DNA of 19,997 nt, from contig JBCCFC010000071.1 of the NCBI GenBank assembly GCA_039029935.1, positions 1 to 19,997 of the forward strand, in the 5' to 3' direction. A program made the translations under genes and the position numbers. Numbering within the stretch: position 1 is the stretch's first letter; each line of letters opens with the position of its first letter. The stretch comes from G039029935 sp039029935. Its GTDB lineage: Bacteria; Chloroflexota; Anaerolineae; Caldilineales; Caldilineaceae. Below, one piece after another: positions 1-7,357 of this stretch. The notes under the pieces were generated by a model. It worked only from the letters and a program-made list of their open reading frames with translations, was not told where the DNA came from and did no database searches.

Positions 1-194
1 ACCAGTTCCTCTTGGTCTTCGTCCGTATCAGCGGATTCTTCGGCCGCTGTTTCTTCCTTCTCGGCTTCCTCAACAACTGCCTCAGGCTCTGGATCGGTGT
101 TTGGTTCTGGTTCTTGTGCACCACCACATGCGACTATGAACAGGGCGGTGGCAACAAGTAAAAATAAAATGCGTAACTGCTTTGAAATCTTCAT
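1..194 (-). CDS. Lipoprotein, probably ABC-transporter solute-binding protein (N-terminal part only)
   Basis: Reading left from an ATG at 194, the protein begins MKISKQLRILFLLVATALF followed by IVACGG. This is a classic lipoprotein signal peptide: a Lys/Arg start, a hydrophobic core and a lipobox with Cys near residue 23. After the Cys comes an acidic Glu/Pro/Ala-rich spacer of about 40 residues with no recognisable fold; the gene then leaves the window. A Shine-Dalgarno-like AAAGGAC lies 6 bases before the ATG. Function is inferred from context. In this phylum, lipoproteins with acidic linkers next to LacI-type regulators are usually the sugar-binding subunits of ABC importers, and a LacI-type operator lies just upstream. 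The visible part alone only proves a secreted, lipid-anchored protein. Confidence 0.75.
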   Translation of the reverse strand, partial: MKISKQLRILFLLVATALFIVACGGAQEPEPNTDPEPEAVVEEAEKEETAAEESADTDEDQEEL

Positions 195-358
195 TACTCT
201 GTCCTTTGTTTCATCTATAAAATTTCTCTTCAAATTGCGAGGTATACTCGTGCAGAAGCAATTCACCTTCTGTCATGGAAAGGGAGAGGGATGGGTTGCT
301 TCTTTTTTTGTGATTTTTCTAATCGATAATTGCTCTCCTTCAAGCTCTGGTATGGTTG

Positions 359-374
359 CCGGTAACGTTACCGG
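359..374. promoter_or_regulatory. LacI-family operator (perfect 16-bp palindrome)
   Basis: CCGGTAACGTTACCGG is a perfect palindrome with the central CG step and TAACGTTA core typical of LacI/PurR-family operators. It lies between the end of the LacI-like gene (427) and the lipoprotein start (194), so it would control the lipoprotein transcript running left. I see no convincing -35/-10 pair around it. Operator identity is inferred from symmetry and context. Confidence 0.7.
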
Positions 375-426
375 AATGGGTAAAAAAATAGACCGATACA
401 ACTCGATCCGTTAAAACTTAATGTGC

Positions 427-966
427 CTAATTGATTCGTTTTATACTGCTCCGCTCGATTAAGCGGGTTTGAACTTTGAGCACTTCACCAGGCTTAGCCT
501 CTTGGTTAATGAGCTGAACAAGTTTAATGGTAGCCATATACCCCATTTCAGAAACCGCTTGATCCACGGTTGTAATTGGCGGGTTTGACAGCTGTGCTTC
601 AGGCGTATTGTCAAAGCCTACGAGAGACAGATCATCAGGAACAGACAAGTTCATTTCTGCGGCCGCCTCTAGCACCCCCATTGCAGTGGTGTCGTTTGCG
701 GCAAAAATAGCGGTCGGCCGTTCGGGCAAGCTAAGCAGTCTCTTAGCTAAGATCGCCCCTGTTTCGGCCGTAAAGTCACCGATTTCAACCAAGGATTCGT
801 CAAATCGGATAGCTGCAGCCGCCAGCCCATCTTTGTAACCAACCAAGCGCCGCTTGGCGCTTTCTAACCCCTCCCGACCGCCGATAAAACCGATTCTTTC
901 ATGCCCCTGTTCGATAAGGTGTGTCATCACTTCAAGTGCACCTTCGCGATTGGTCGAGGTGATAGA
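427..966 (-). pseudogene. LacI-family transcriptional regulator, 5'-truncated (no DNA-binding domain)
   Basis: The C-terminal half of a LacI/GalR-type regulator is clear. It runs from SITSTNREGALEV through LIEQGHERIGFIGG, PTAIFAANDTTAMGVLEAA and LVGFDNTPEAQLSNPPITTV to a normal C-terminus, the second half of the periplasmic-binding-like effector domain. Family members are about 330-350 residues with an N-terminal helix-turn-helix of about 60 residues. Here only about 180 residues match. The frame stays open to 1032, but residues encoded beyond about 966 do not look like LacI and are antisense to the next gene. The HTH and first sugar-binding lobe are missing, so the product cannot bind DNA in the usual way. 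If translated, it might begin at an internal ATG near 927. Either a real rearrangement or a mis-join in assembly removed the 5' part. Confidence 0.8.
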
Positions 967-2831
967 TGCCAAAAACAACCTCTTCCGACCAATTTGAACC
1001 CTTTGAAGAGGAGGCGTGGGAAGAGTTATCACCTTCGCAAGTCTCCTATGTTAAGCGCGTCCCCTTAGACCCTACATTGTCGATTGGCATAGACGAAGAG
1101 CAACCTGACCCAGCACCATCTACACAGCAGTCTACCATAGAGGTAACGCCATTTGATGATGATATCGCTGCATATGCTGATATACAAGCATCTGTCCCTG
1201 AGCCAGTGAATATGCAGCAGAAGGTGATTTCGCCCGAACCGGGGCTGGGGTTGGGGCTAGGTCTTGGCACATTGACAGGCCCCCCTCAACAATTTTCATC
1301 CTCACCCTCACCTTCTTCATCATCTATAGAACAATCTGTCTCGCCACCAATAATATCACCCGCAACACAGCCAGAACTTATTGTAATTGAACCCAGTCCA
1401 GTTGAACCTAAACCAATTGCCATTACGCCTGTAGTTGAACCAACTGCAATGGAACCAACTGCAATGGAACCAACTGCCATTACGCCTGTAGTTGAACCAA
1501 CTGCCATCGAACCAACTGCCATCGAACCAACTGCCATTGAACCAACTGCAAAACCTGTCGTTCAAACCATTGTGGAACGGATTGAGGAGACGCCTCAAAC
1601 TGCGCCGCCTGTCATCATCAACCTTGCCATCAATAACACTGCTCCACAAAATCCTGTCAGTCCTAACCCTGTCAGCCCCAATCCTGTGGTGACACCTGAG
1701 CCAGAAATTACCAGCTCGGTACCAATACAGCCAACCGTTGAGTCTCACTATCGACCAGCCACACCACCGGAACCTGTTCAGCCGCACTATGTGCCACCCC
1801 AAAATGTGCCGATTCGGTCAGAACCCAAACCCATTCCACCCGAATATCAGCAATTTGCACCACCCAAAGATGTTCCGTCTGTGAACCCACCTGTATCAGA
1901 GCCATCGCCCAGTGTCCCATCCGGTGTCACATGGCAATCTGTGGACCCTGTATCTCCCACCGAACAAAGTCTAACCGAACAAAGTCTAACCAAACAAAGT
2001 TCAACCGAACAAAGTCTAACCGAGTCGATTCCACCTGCGCAACCTGCCTCCTATCAGCGTCCGATATCACGACCTAATTCGCAGCCAAAACCTGAACCTG
2101 TGCCGCTGAATGCATCACACCTGACTGCGCCAAAAGCAACACCTAGACCGATGCCTGAGCCACAGGCTGCAGCGGCTGAATCTGTCCCACCTTCTGCTGC
2201 AAGAAGACAGTCAACATCTTCATCAAGACCCTCGGCGCGGCCATCATCAAAGCCCACACCCAAACCATCTTCTCCGCCTCCAAGAAAACCTGCGCCTGCA
2301 CCAGTCAAGCCGCCAAAACCACGCAAACCACGCCGCCGTCGGTCCTTTTTCTGGCCTGGATTTGTATTGGGGTTCCTGCTAATCGGTCTCGCCAGTTGTG
2401 GTGCAATGGGACTGATGTTGGGGTTAAGCCCGTCCGAATTGGCCGAATTACAAAATGAAGGGGCGCAATGGGTTCCACCCACAGCGACACCGATACAGAC
2501 AGTCGCACTTCAACCTCGCAATGCTAGAGCTGGTGATGTGAATGCGGCCATTGGCACAGCCGCTGATGCCAAATATCAATTCGGTCAGCAACTACGCAAC
2601 TTGACACCCAGTCGTGTCAATATTCGCCAAACCCCCGGTCATTTGGGTAAACCAAACGGCGATATTGTGGCGCAAGTGCAACCTGGTGGTAACATTCAAA
2701 TTTTGGCTGGTCCTGAATCAGCCAATGAATTGATATGGTGGCGCATCGAATATACGATGGGCAGTGGTGCTGTCGTGCAAGGGTGGGTCGCCGAAGCAAC
2801 GTCGAGTGGTGTCCAAATTTTAGGGCAGTGA
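966..2831 (+). CDS. Proline-rich single-pass membrane protein with C-terminal bacterial SH3 domain
   Basis: 621 residues. Residues 1-50 are acidic, and about 50-455 are low-complexity Pro/Ser/Thr/Glu sequence with several short tandem repeats (EPTA, TEQSL, NPVSP, GL). A basic patch KPRKPRRRR precedes one transmembrane helix at about 460-485. About 60 residues later comes an SH3_3-like domain (545-621) with the marks SRVNIRQTPG, IWWRIEY and GWV. The basic patch suggests that the long disordered part is cytoplasmic and the SH3 domain external, where such domains usually bind cell-wall peptides. The start follows GAGGT with 5-base spacing and an in-frame TAG directly before the ATG. The next gene begins 15 bases after the stop, so the two are probably co-transcribed. 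The role is unknown; cell-wall sensing or scaffolding is a guess. Confidence 0.8.
   Translation: MPKTTSSDQFEPFEEEAWEELSPSQVSYVKRVPLDPTLSIGIDEEQPDPAPSTQQSTIEVTPFDDDIAAYADIQASVPEPVNMQQKVISPEPGLGLGLGLGTLTGPPQQFSSSPSPSSSSIEQSVSPPIISPATQPELIVIEPSPVEPKPIAITPVVEPTAMEPTAMEPTAITPVVEPTAIEPTAIEPTAIEPTAKPVVQTIVERIEETPQTAPPVIINLAINNTAPQNPVSPNPVSPNPVVTPEPEITSSVPIQPTVESHYRPATPPEPVQPHYVPPQNVPIRSEPKPIPPEYQQFAPPKDVPSVNPPVSEPSPSVPSGVTWQSVDPVSPTEQSLTEQSLTKQSSTEQSLTESIPPAQPASYQRPISRPNSQPKPEPVPLNASHLTAPKATPRPMPEPQAAAAESVPPSAARRQSTSSSRPSARPSSKPTPKPSSPPPRKPAPAPVKPPKPRKPRRRRSFFWPGFVLGFLLIGLASCGAMGLMLGLSPSELAELQNEGAQWVPPTATPIQTVALQPRNARAGDVNAAIGTAADAKYQFGQQLRNLTPSRVNIRQTPGHLGKPNGDIVAQVQPGGNIQILAGPESANELIWWRIEYTMGSGAVVQGWVAEATSSGVQILGQ
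1241..1266 (+). repeat. G-rich tract, possible G-quadruplex, coding GLGLGLGLG
   Basis: Three GGGG runs separated by two-base spacers are followed by two GG runs on the plus (coding) strand. The fourth run has only two G, so a two-layer quadruplex is the most that is plausible. The tract encodes a Gly-Leu repeat in the disordered part of the SH3 protein. Confidence 0.4.
1436..1550 (+). repeat. In-frame tandem repeat coding E-P-T-A units
   Basis: About seven copies of a 12-bp unit close to GAACCAACTGCC(A/C)T, interrupted once by a 15-bp segment (ITPVV) that also occurs just before the array. The units keep the reading frame, so copy-number change would alter only the length of the disordered region. 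Confidence 0.8.
1959..2018 (+). repeat. In-frame 15-bp tandem repeat coding TEQSL units
   Basis: Four adjacent 15-bp units close to ACCGAACAAAGTCTA, the third diverged to ACCAAACAAAGTTCA, encode TEQSL-TEQSL-TKQSS-TEQSL. The near identity suggests recent slippage duplication. Confidence 0.85.
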
Positions 2832-2846
2832 TGAGGCCAAAACACG

Positions 2847-5168
2847 ATGGCATTAGAATTTACACCGCGCCCAGCACAGGCGGGTATACTTGAATACACG
2901 GATGGCCCAATGGGCGTTAGCGCGGTTCCAGGCAGCGGTAAAACATTCACCCTCAGCCTACTCGCATCGCAATTGGTAGAACGTCTTGCGACAACGGGTC
3001 AACTGGATGACCGTGAAATTCTCATCGTTACCTTTACCAACAGTGCCGTTGCCAACTTTCGCAGTCGCATCGGGGCTTTTCTGCGTGAAGGACAGGGGCT
3101 GCTGGCTGGTGTTGGCTACCGTGTGCGTACACTGCATGGTCTTGCGCATGATATTGTGCGTGAACGTCCTGGCTTGGTGGGGTTAAGCGAAAATTTTGAT
3201 ATTGTTGATGAGCGCACAGGCAACGAGATTAAACGTGATTCCGCCATTGCCTATCTTCGTGCCAACCCCGATGCCCTGAGTCCATTTATCAAGCCAGAAT
3301 ACCTGCAAAATTTCCGGCGCATTGAACGCTATGTGATTGACGACGCCATTGACATTGCCAACAGTGTCATCCGTGTCGCCAAAGACCTGACTGTGCCGCC
3401 GCATGTGCTACAGGCGACGTTGCGACAGCAATCCGGCTCATGGCCGCTGCTCGACTTTGGACTCCATGTCTACACAGATTATCAACGTAGTCTCTTTGTG
3501 CGTGGTGCGGTTGACTTTGATGACCTCATCGGTCTGGCTCTCCAATCCTTGGAAACCGACCAAGATTTTTTGGCGCGTCTACAAACTCGTTGGCCCTATG
3601 TCCTTGAAGATGAGGCACAGGATTCCAGCCGGCTCCAGGAACGGATGCTGCGTTTTCTCACCAATGACAACGGCAATTGGGTGCGGGTGGGCGACCCCAA
3701 TCAGGCTATCAACACCACCTTTACCAGCGCAGACCCGCAATTTCTACGCAGCTTTGTCACGCGCTACTCAGAGCAATCACGCAATCTGCCCAATTCAGGC
3801 CGCAGCGCATTGCCCATCATCAACGCCGCCAACCATCTGATTGAGTGGTCACGCACCCAACACCCGCTTATTCCACCCGAAAAGGCATTGGCGCCCCCCT
3901 TTATTGAACCAACGCCACCGGGCGATCCACAACCCAACCCTGAGCCTGGCAACCCCGCCGTCTATCTCTTTGATCGTCCACTCAATCCCGACGAGGAAAT
4001 CAATGTTGTGCTGACCAGTCTGCAGCGATGGCTGCGTACCAACCAAGACAAAACAGTTGCCATTCTTGTCCCCGAAAACAATCGCGGATTTCGTATGGCT
4101 GAAGCCTTAAACCGCATTGGCACGCCCTTTGATGATAGCCTGCTACGCTCTGATAACACGACCCGTACCACTGCACAAGCACTGTCAACCATTCTGAGCT
4201 ATGTCACCTTACCCCATCAACCCACGCACCTAGAACGACTATGGCTCAATGTGTGGTGGCCGCGTCGTGGTGTTCGTGTTGCCAGCACATTGCAATCCGC
4301 TATCCTCAACCCTGAGTTACCCGAAGTGACCGCAGAGCAGGATATTAATGAGTTACCCTCACCGGATAAACTACCAGAACCAGTCGAGATTTTTGGTCGC
4401 GCCCTGCGCAAACTCACCGAGCCAGAGTCATTTCTGTTTCCTAGCAACAAAGACTGGCTGGATACGCTCTCTTGGATGGACGAGACACCAGGATTTCGTA
4501 CCGTCGTTGACGCATTTCGCGCTGATTTGCGACGCTGGACTGCGGCAACTGTCCTGCCTGTTGATGAACTATTGCTCACACTCGGCAACGCCATCTTTGC
4601 CAAGCCTGCCGACCTCGCGCTCACTCATCGTCTAGCCGTTTTATTATCAAAACTCGGCCAGGAAAATCCGCTCTGGCGCTTACCTGAACTGGCTGGCGAA
4701 CTGGACAACATCGCCCAAAATCGGCGTCGTATCCTTGGCTTTAACGAGGAGGGGCTGGGATTTGAACCCAAACCCGGCCAAGTGACAGTCGCAACCATGC
4801 ATGCATCCAAAGGGCTTGAGTGGGATCGGGTCTTTTTGACCGCAGTCAACGACTTTAGCTTCCCCAGCGGCAGCGAGACAGAGAAATATCGAGGCGAACG
4901 TTGGTATATTCGCGATAATATGAATTTGTTGGCTGAATCAATTGCACAAATTAAACAACTACACATGGGGTCTTTAGACGACTACCAGGTCGGTGAGGCC
5001 ACAATGGAGGGGCGCATAGACCTGGGGGCTGAACGCTTACGACTGCTCTATGTTGGTGTTACACGCGCACGACGAGAGTTGATTTTAACATACAACACAG
5101 GGCGTAATCCTGAGCGAGACCCCAACGAACCAGCCCTCGCCTTTCGTGCCTTACAACGTGTGAATTGA
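2847..5168 (+). CDS. UvrD/PcrA/Rep-like superfamily 1 ATP-dependent DNA helicase
   Basis: 773 residues. SF1A helicase motifs appear in order: Q-motif Gln11; Walker A GSGKT (29-33); motif Ia LIVTFTNSAVANF; Ib RVRTLHGLAHDI; Walker B-type DEAQD (255-259); motif III VGDPNQAINTTF (about 282); motif IV region NLPNSGRSALPII; motif V VTVATMHASKGLEWD (about 647); and motif VI LLYVGVTRARREL (about 735). These give 3'-5' ssDNA translocation and unwinding driven by ATP in known family members, usually in repair or replication restart. Motif III has GDPNQAIN in place of the common GDPDQSIY. Length is near the PcrA/UvrD norm, but the Tudor-like C-terminal tail is absent: the protein ends about 35 residues after motif VI. 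The start lies 15 bases behind the SH3 gene with only a weak ribosome site, suggesting coupled translation. UvrD itself or a specialised paralogue cannot be told apart here. Confidence 0.9.
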   Translation: MALEFTPRPAQAGILEYTDGPMGVSAVPGSGKTFTLSLLASQLVERLATTGQLDDREILIVTFTNSAVANFRSRIGAFLREGQGLLAGVGYRVRTLHGLAHDIVRERPGLVGLSENFDIVDERTGNEIKRDSAIAYLRANPDALSPFIKPEYLQNFRRIERYVIDDAIDIANSVIRVAKDLTVPPHVLQATLRQQSGSWPLLDFGLHVYTDYQRSLFVRGAVDFDDLIGLALQSLETDQDFLARLQTRWPYVLEDEAQDSSRLQERMLRFLTNDNGNWVRVGDPNQAINTTFTSADPQFLRSFVTRYSEQSRNLPNSGRSALPIINAANHLIEWSRTQHPLIPPEKALAPPFIEPTPPGDPQPNPEPGNPAVYLFDRPLNPDEEINVVLTSLQRWLRTNQDKTVAILVPENNRGFRMAEALNRIGTPFDDSLLRSDNTTRTTAQALSTILSYVTLPHQPTHLERLWLNVWWPRRGVRVASTLQSAILNPELPEVTAEQDINELPSPDKLPEPVEIFGRALRKLTEPESFLFPSNKDWLDTLSWMDETPGFRTVVDAFRADLRRWTAATVLPVDELLLTLGNAIFAKPADLALTHRLAVLLSKLGQENPLWRLPELAGELDNIAQNRRRILGFNEEGLGFEPKPGQVTVATMHASKGLEWDRVFLTAVNDFSFPSGSETEKYRGERWYIRDNMNLLAESIAQIKQLHMGSLDDYQVGEATMEGRIDLGAERLRLLYVGVTRARRELILTYNTGRNPERDPNEPALAFRALQRVN

Positions 5169-5299
5169 GTGTTCTTGGCTTGTTACAGCTTGCTGACAAT
5201 TTTATGTTTGTTTGCATATGATCGCCCTCTAAAATGGTAATTTTTGTTTGGCAAGACCATTAGATATAGTGATATAGGAGAATAGGATTTATCCTGCTC

Positions 5300-5346
5300 A
5301 TATACTATATATAGGTTTATGCGAAGATACTATACCGTATATAGGT
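5300..5346. repeat. Two imperfect TATA-rich direct repeats
   Basis: ATATACTATATATAGGT (5300-5316) and ATACTATACCGTATATAGGT (5327-5346) share ATACTATA at the left and TATATAGGT at the right; the second has three or so extra central bases. They lie about 430-475 bases ahead of the response-regulator gene. They could be regulator sites or chance in AT-rich DNA. Confidence 0.45.
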
Positions 5347-5552
5347 CAATTTTTACTGCCTACACAAAAATAAGATTTATGCTTGAAAACGTCAAATTAT
5401 CGAGCAACTCTCAATGACTTTTTATCGGTAACTATCGTATGGATTAGCCGACAGCAACGTATTGTATTCGTCTGACTTGCGGGCTTGCCAAGGCGATATT
5501 GAATGCTTATAATTTGTGATGTAGGGATTTGTCAAAATAGAGAAATTGTATT

Positions 5553-5581
5553 TTGAACAATTGAAAGTTATTCTGTATTAA
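5553..5581 (+). promoter_or_regulatory. Candidate sigma-70 promoter for the response regulator
   Basis: TTGAAC (5553-5558), exactly 17 bases, then TATTAA (5576-5581). This would give a leader of about 185 nt before the ATG at 5775. The region is AT-rich, so chance matches are likely. Confidence 0.35.
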
Positions 5582-5774
5582 CATTTGTGTTGAATAAAAG
5601 CTATCTTTGTGACGATTTTATTGATATAAATCGGTAAATTCTAACAAAATTAAAGTTTTTATCAAAGATTCACACTTATTATGTCATGTGCAAACCCACG
5701 ATGCTGCTTAAGAAGTTGTCGGCGAATAAATTGCATTTGCACATTTTTTAGATAAGTGTATATGTAAGGAAAAA

Positions 5775-6722
5775 ATGATGGCATTGTCGTATACATCGGA
5801 GCTACTCGTTGAGTCATTAAATCGGGAACCACTGGACCACGATCAGGTGAATGAATCATCACCATTAATTCATACTCGAATCAAATCTACCAGCACAAAA
5901 TCTATCAACCATAAACCTAAAACTGCGACACACGCATGCACACATTTACAAAACCAACCTACACAAGATCAACCCGCTCAATTACCGCTATTGCCTATAC
6001 GCGTCATGGTCGTTGATGATCATCAGCTCATGTTAGAAGGAACGCAAGAGATTCTGAAACGTGAAGATGATTTTAATGTTGTTGCTGTGGCGCAGGATGG
6101 TGAACAAGCAATCTCATTGGCGTTGCGTCATCAACCCGATGTGATTTTGATGGATTACAATCTGCCCAAGAAGACTGGCGTAGAAGCGCTGGAAGAAATT
6201 CGGGAACATGCAGAAGGCAAACACATTTCTGTGTTGATTGTTTCTGGATATGACAGTGACTATCGTCGCTTTCAAACCTTAAAAGCGGGGGCCAATGCCT
6301 ACTGTAACAAAGGCATGATGCCGGATGAGCTGCTTAAAATTGTGCGTTTGGTGGTTTCTGGAAAGTGCGTCGTCGATGACAAGGTGTTTACACGCCCACA
6401 ACTGAACACATGGTTAGAGAAACAGACCGAAAAGGTCCACACCTATTCACACCGTCATATGATTATCCCGGAATATAGCCCAACCGACGGTTCTCCCGAT
6501 GAGTTGAAACCTGCGTTGCATATGGAAGCACCATTAACATCCAGAGAATTGCAAATTTTAACCCACATCACTCAAGGTGCAAGCAACAAGGAGATTGCTC
6601 ATCTTCTCAATGTACGCCCACAGACGATTAAAAACCATGTGAGCAATTTGCTCAACAAACTTGAGGTGCAAGATCGCACACAGGCTGCGGTGATGGCCTT
6701 GAGATATGGGTGGGTACGATAA
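5775..6722 (+). CDS. NarL/FixJ-family response regulator with long N-terminal extension
   Basis: 315 residues. The receiver domain spans about 75-200, with acidic pair Asp81-Asp82, phospho-acceptor Asp127 in VILMDYNLP, switch Ser157 and conserved Lys179. A linker of about 50 residues follows. The C-terminal LuxR-type HTH (252-315) has the hallmark SRELQILTHITQGASNKEIAHLL and NVRPQTIKNHVSNLLNKL. All phosphorylation residues are present, so it should be activated by a histidine kinase and bind DNA as a dimer. No kinase gene lies in the window, making it an orphan here. The first 73 residues (Thr/Gln/His-rich) lie outside the receiver fold and are unusual for the family. The start at 5775 is supported by TAAGGA before it; a second ATG follows at once. 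It probably heads a transcript with the next gene, 20 bases downstream. Confidence 0.9.
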   Translation: MMALSYTSELLVESLNREPLDHDQVNESSPLIHTRIKSTSTKSINHKPKTATHACTHLQNQPTQDQPAQLPLLPIRVMVVDDHQLMLEGTQEILKREDDFNVVAVAQDGEQAISLALRHQPDVILMDYNLPKKTGVEALEEIREHAEGKHISVLIVSGYDSDYRRFQTLKAGANAYCNKGMMPDELLKIVRLVVSGKCVVDDKVFTRPQLNTWLEKQTEKVHTYSHRHMIIPEYSPTDGSPDELKPALHMEAPLTSRELQILTHITQGASNKEIAHLLNVRPQTIKNHVSNLLNKLEVQDRTQAAVMALRYGWVR

Positions 6723-6742
6723 GAGTTATTTGTAGTGATTTT

Positions 6743-7357
6743 ATGATTAAAACCAAAATACCTATTCTAAAAGAAGATAAAAGCTATAGCTTCTCCGACT
6801 ATTTTAACTTAAATTTTCCTACTGAGGCAATTTTAGCAGAATTTGGTTACGAATTGAAAATACAGCCACTCAATCTTCCTCAAGGTGAAATCGAGTCATG
6901 GGAACCGCTTCAACAAGCAATGATACACCGTCTTCCCTATGTTTCCTTAAATACAGAAGCTGCTCGTCGTGAATTTTATGTTTCTCCAATCCTTTGGGGA
7001 CTTTTGGATCATTTTAAATTTCGGCTTGAAATCGAATATCCTATTAATGCTGGCAACAAATTAAAAGGTGCCGTTGATTATTTCATTCGTTCCACGCAAC
7101 AAAACTTGATGATCATTGAAGCCAAAAATGCTGATATGGAGCGTGGATTTACCCAACTAGCCGTTGAAATGTTAGCATTTAACGAGTATTTGGCTGATGT
7201 CCCGGAGCCAATTTACGGGGCTGTAACAACGGGCGATCTTTGGCGATTTGGTATGCTTGTGCCATCCGAGTCGAGAGTATATAAAGATGTGACATCATTT
7301 CTTCTCCCACAAAATTTAGACCCGTTGGTAAAAATATTTGCAGGTATCGTCTCCTAA
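6743..7357 (+). CDS. Hypothetical protein with PD-(D/E)XK nuclease-like signature
   Basis: 204 residues from the ATG at 6743; the frame is open back to a GTG at 6710 inside the previous gene, but the ATG fits better. The central part reads EYPINAGNKLKGAVDYFIRST then LMIIEAKNADMERGFTQLAVEML. The Asp in the first segment and Glu-x-Lys in the second match the D...ExK catalytic pattern of the PD-(D/E)XK fold, with a following helix containing Gln. Proteins of this type with GAVTTGDLWRFG near the end are, to my recollection, common as single genes in cyanobacteria and other multicellular-type bacteria; their function is not known to me. The gene is noticeably AT-rich compared with the next operon, hinting at transfer. 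Its stop overlaps the stop of the convergent dgkA gene. Nuclease activity is inference only. Confidence 0.7.
   Translation: MIKTKIPILKEDKSYSFSDYFNLNFPTEAILAEFGYELKIQPLNLPQGEIESWEPLQQAMIHRLPYVSLNTEAARREFYVSPILWGLLDHFKFRLEIEYPINAGNKLKGAVDYFIRSTQQNLMIIEAKNADMERGFTQLAVEMLAFNEYLADVPEPIYGAVTTGDLWRFGMLVPSESRVYKDVTSFLLPQNLDPLVKIFAGIVS

Larger units (their letters stand above)
5169..5774. other. 606-bp AT-rich intergenic region
   Basis: No credible gene on either strand. Composition is clearly more AT-rich than the flanking helicase gene. It holds a pair of TATA-rich direct repeats (5300-5346), a small inverted repeat AGGAT-tt-ATCCT near 5285, and a possible sigma-70 promoter (5553-5581). No strong terminator with a U-tract was seen behind the helicase stop. 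Confidence 0.7.

Noticed and set aside
97..414. Plus-strand open frame of 105 codons over the lipoprotein start and operator
   Set aside because: It is antisense to the lipoprotein signal peptide and runs through the operator; no domain or ribosome site supports it.
967..1032. N-terminal 22 codons of the open LacI frame, starting at GTG
   Set aside because: The residues do not match any LacI-family segment and are antisense to the SH3 gene; the homologous part starts at about 966.
1286..1802. Minus-strand repeat-rich frames (MAVGS and SWFDG repeats)
   Set aside because: They are mirror products of the EPTA tandem array in the real plus-strand gene.
5201..5260. Rho-independent terminator behind the helicase gene
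   Set aside because: AATGGT/ACCATT arms are only 6 bp with a 17-base loop and no following U-tract.
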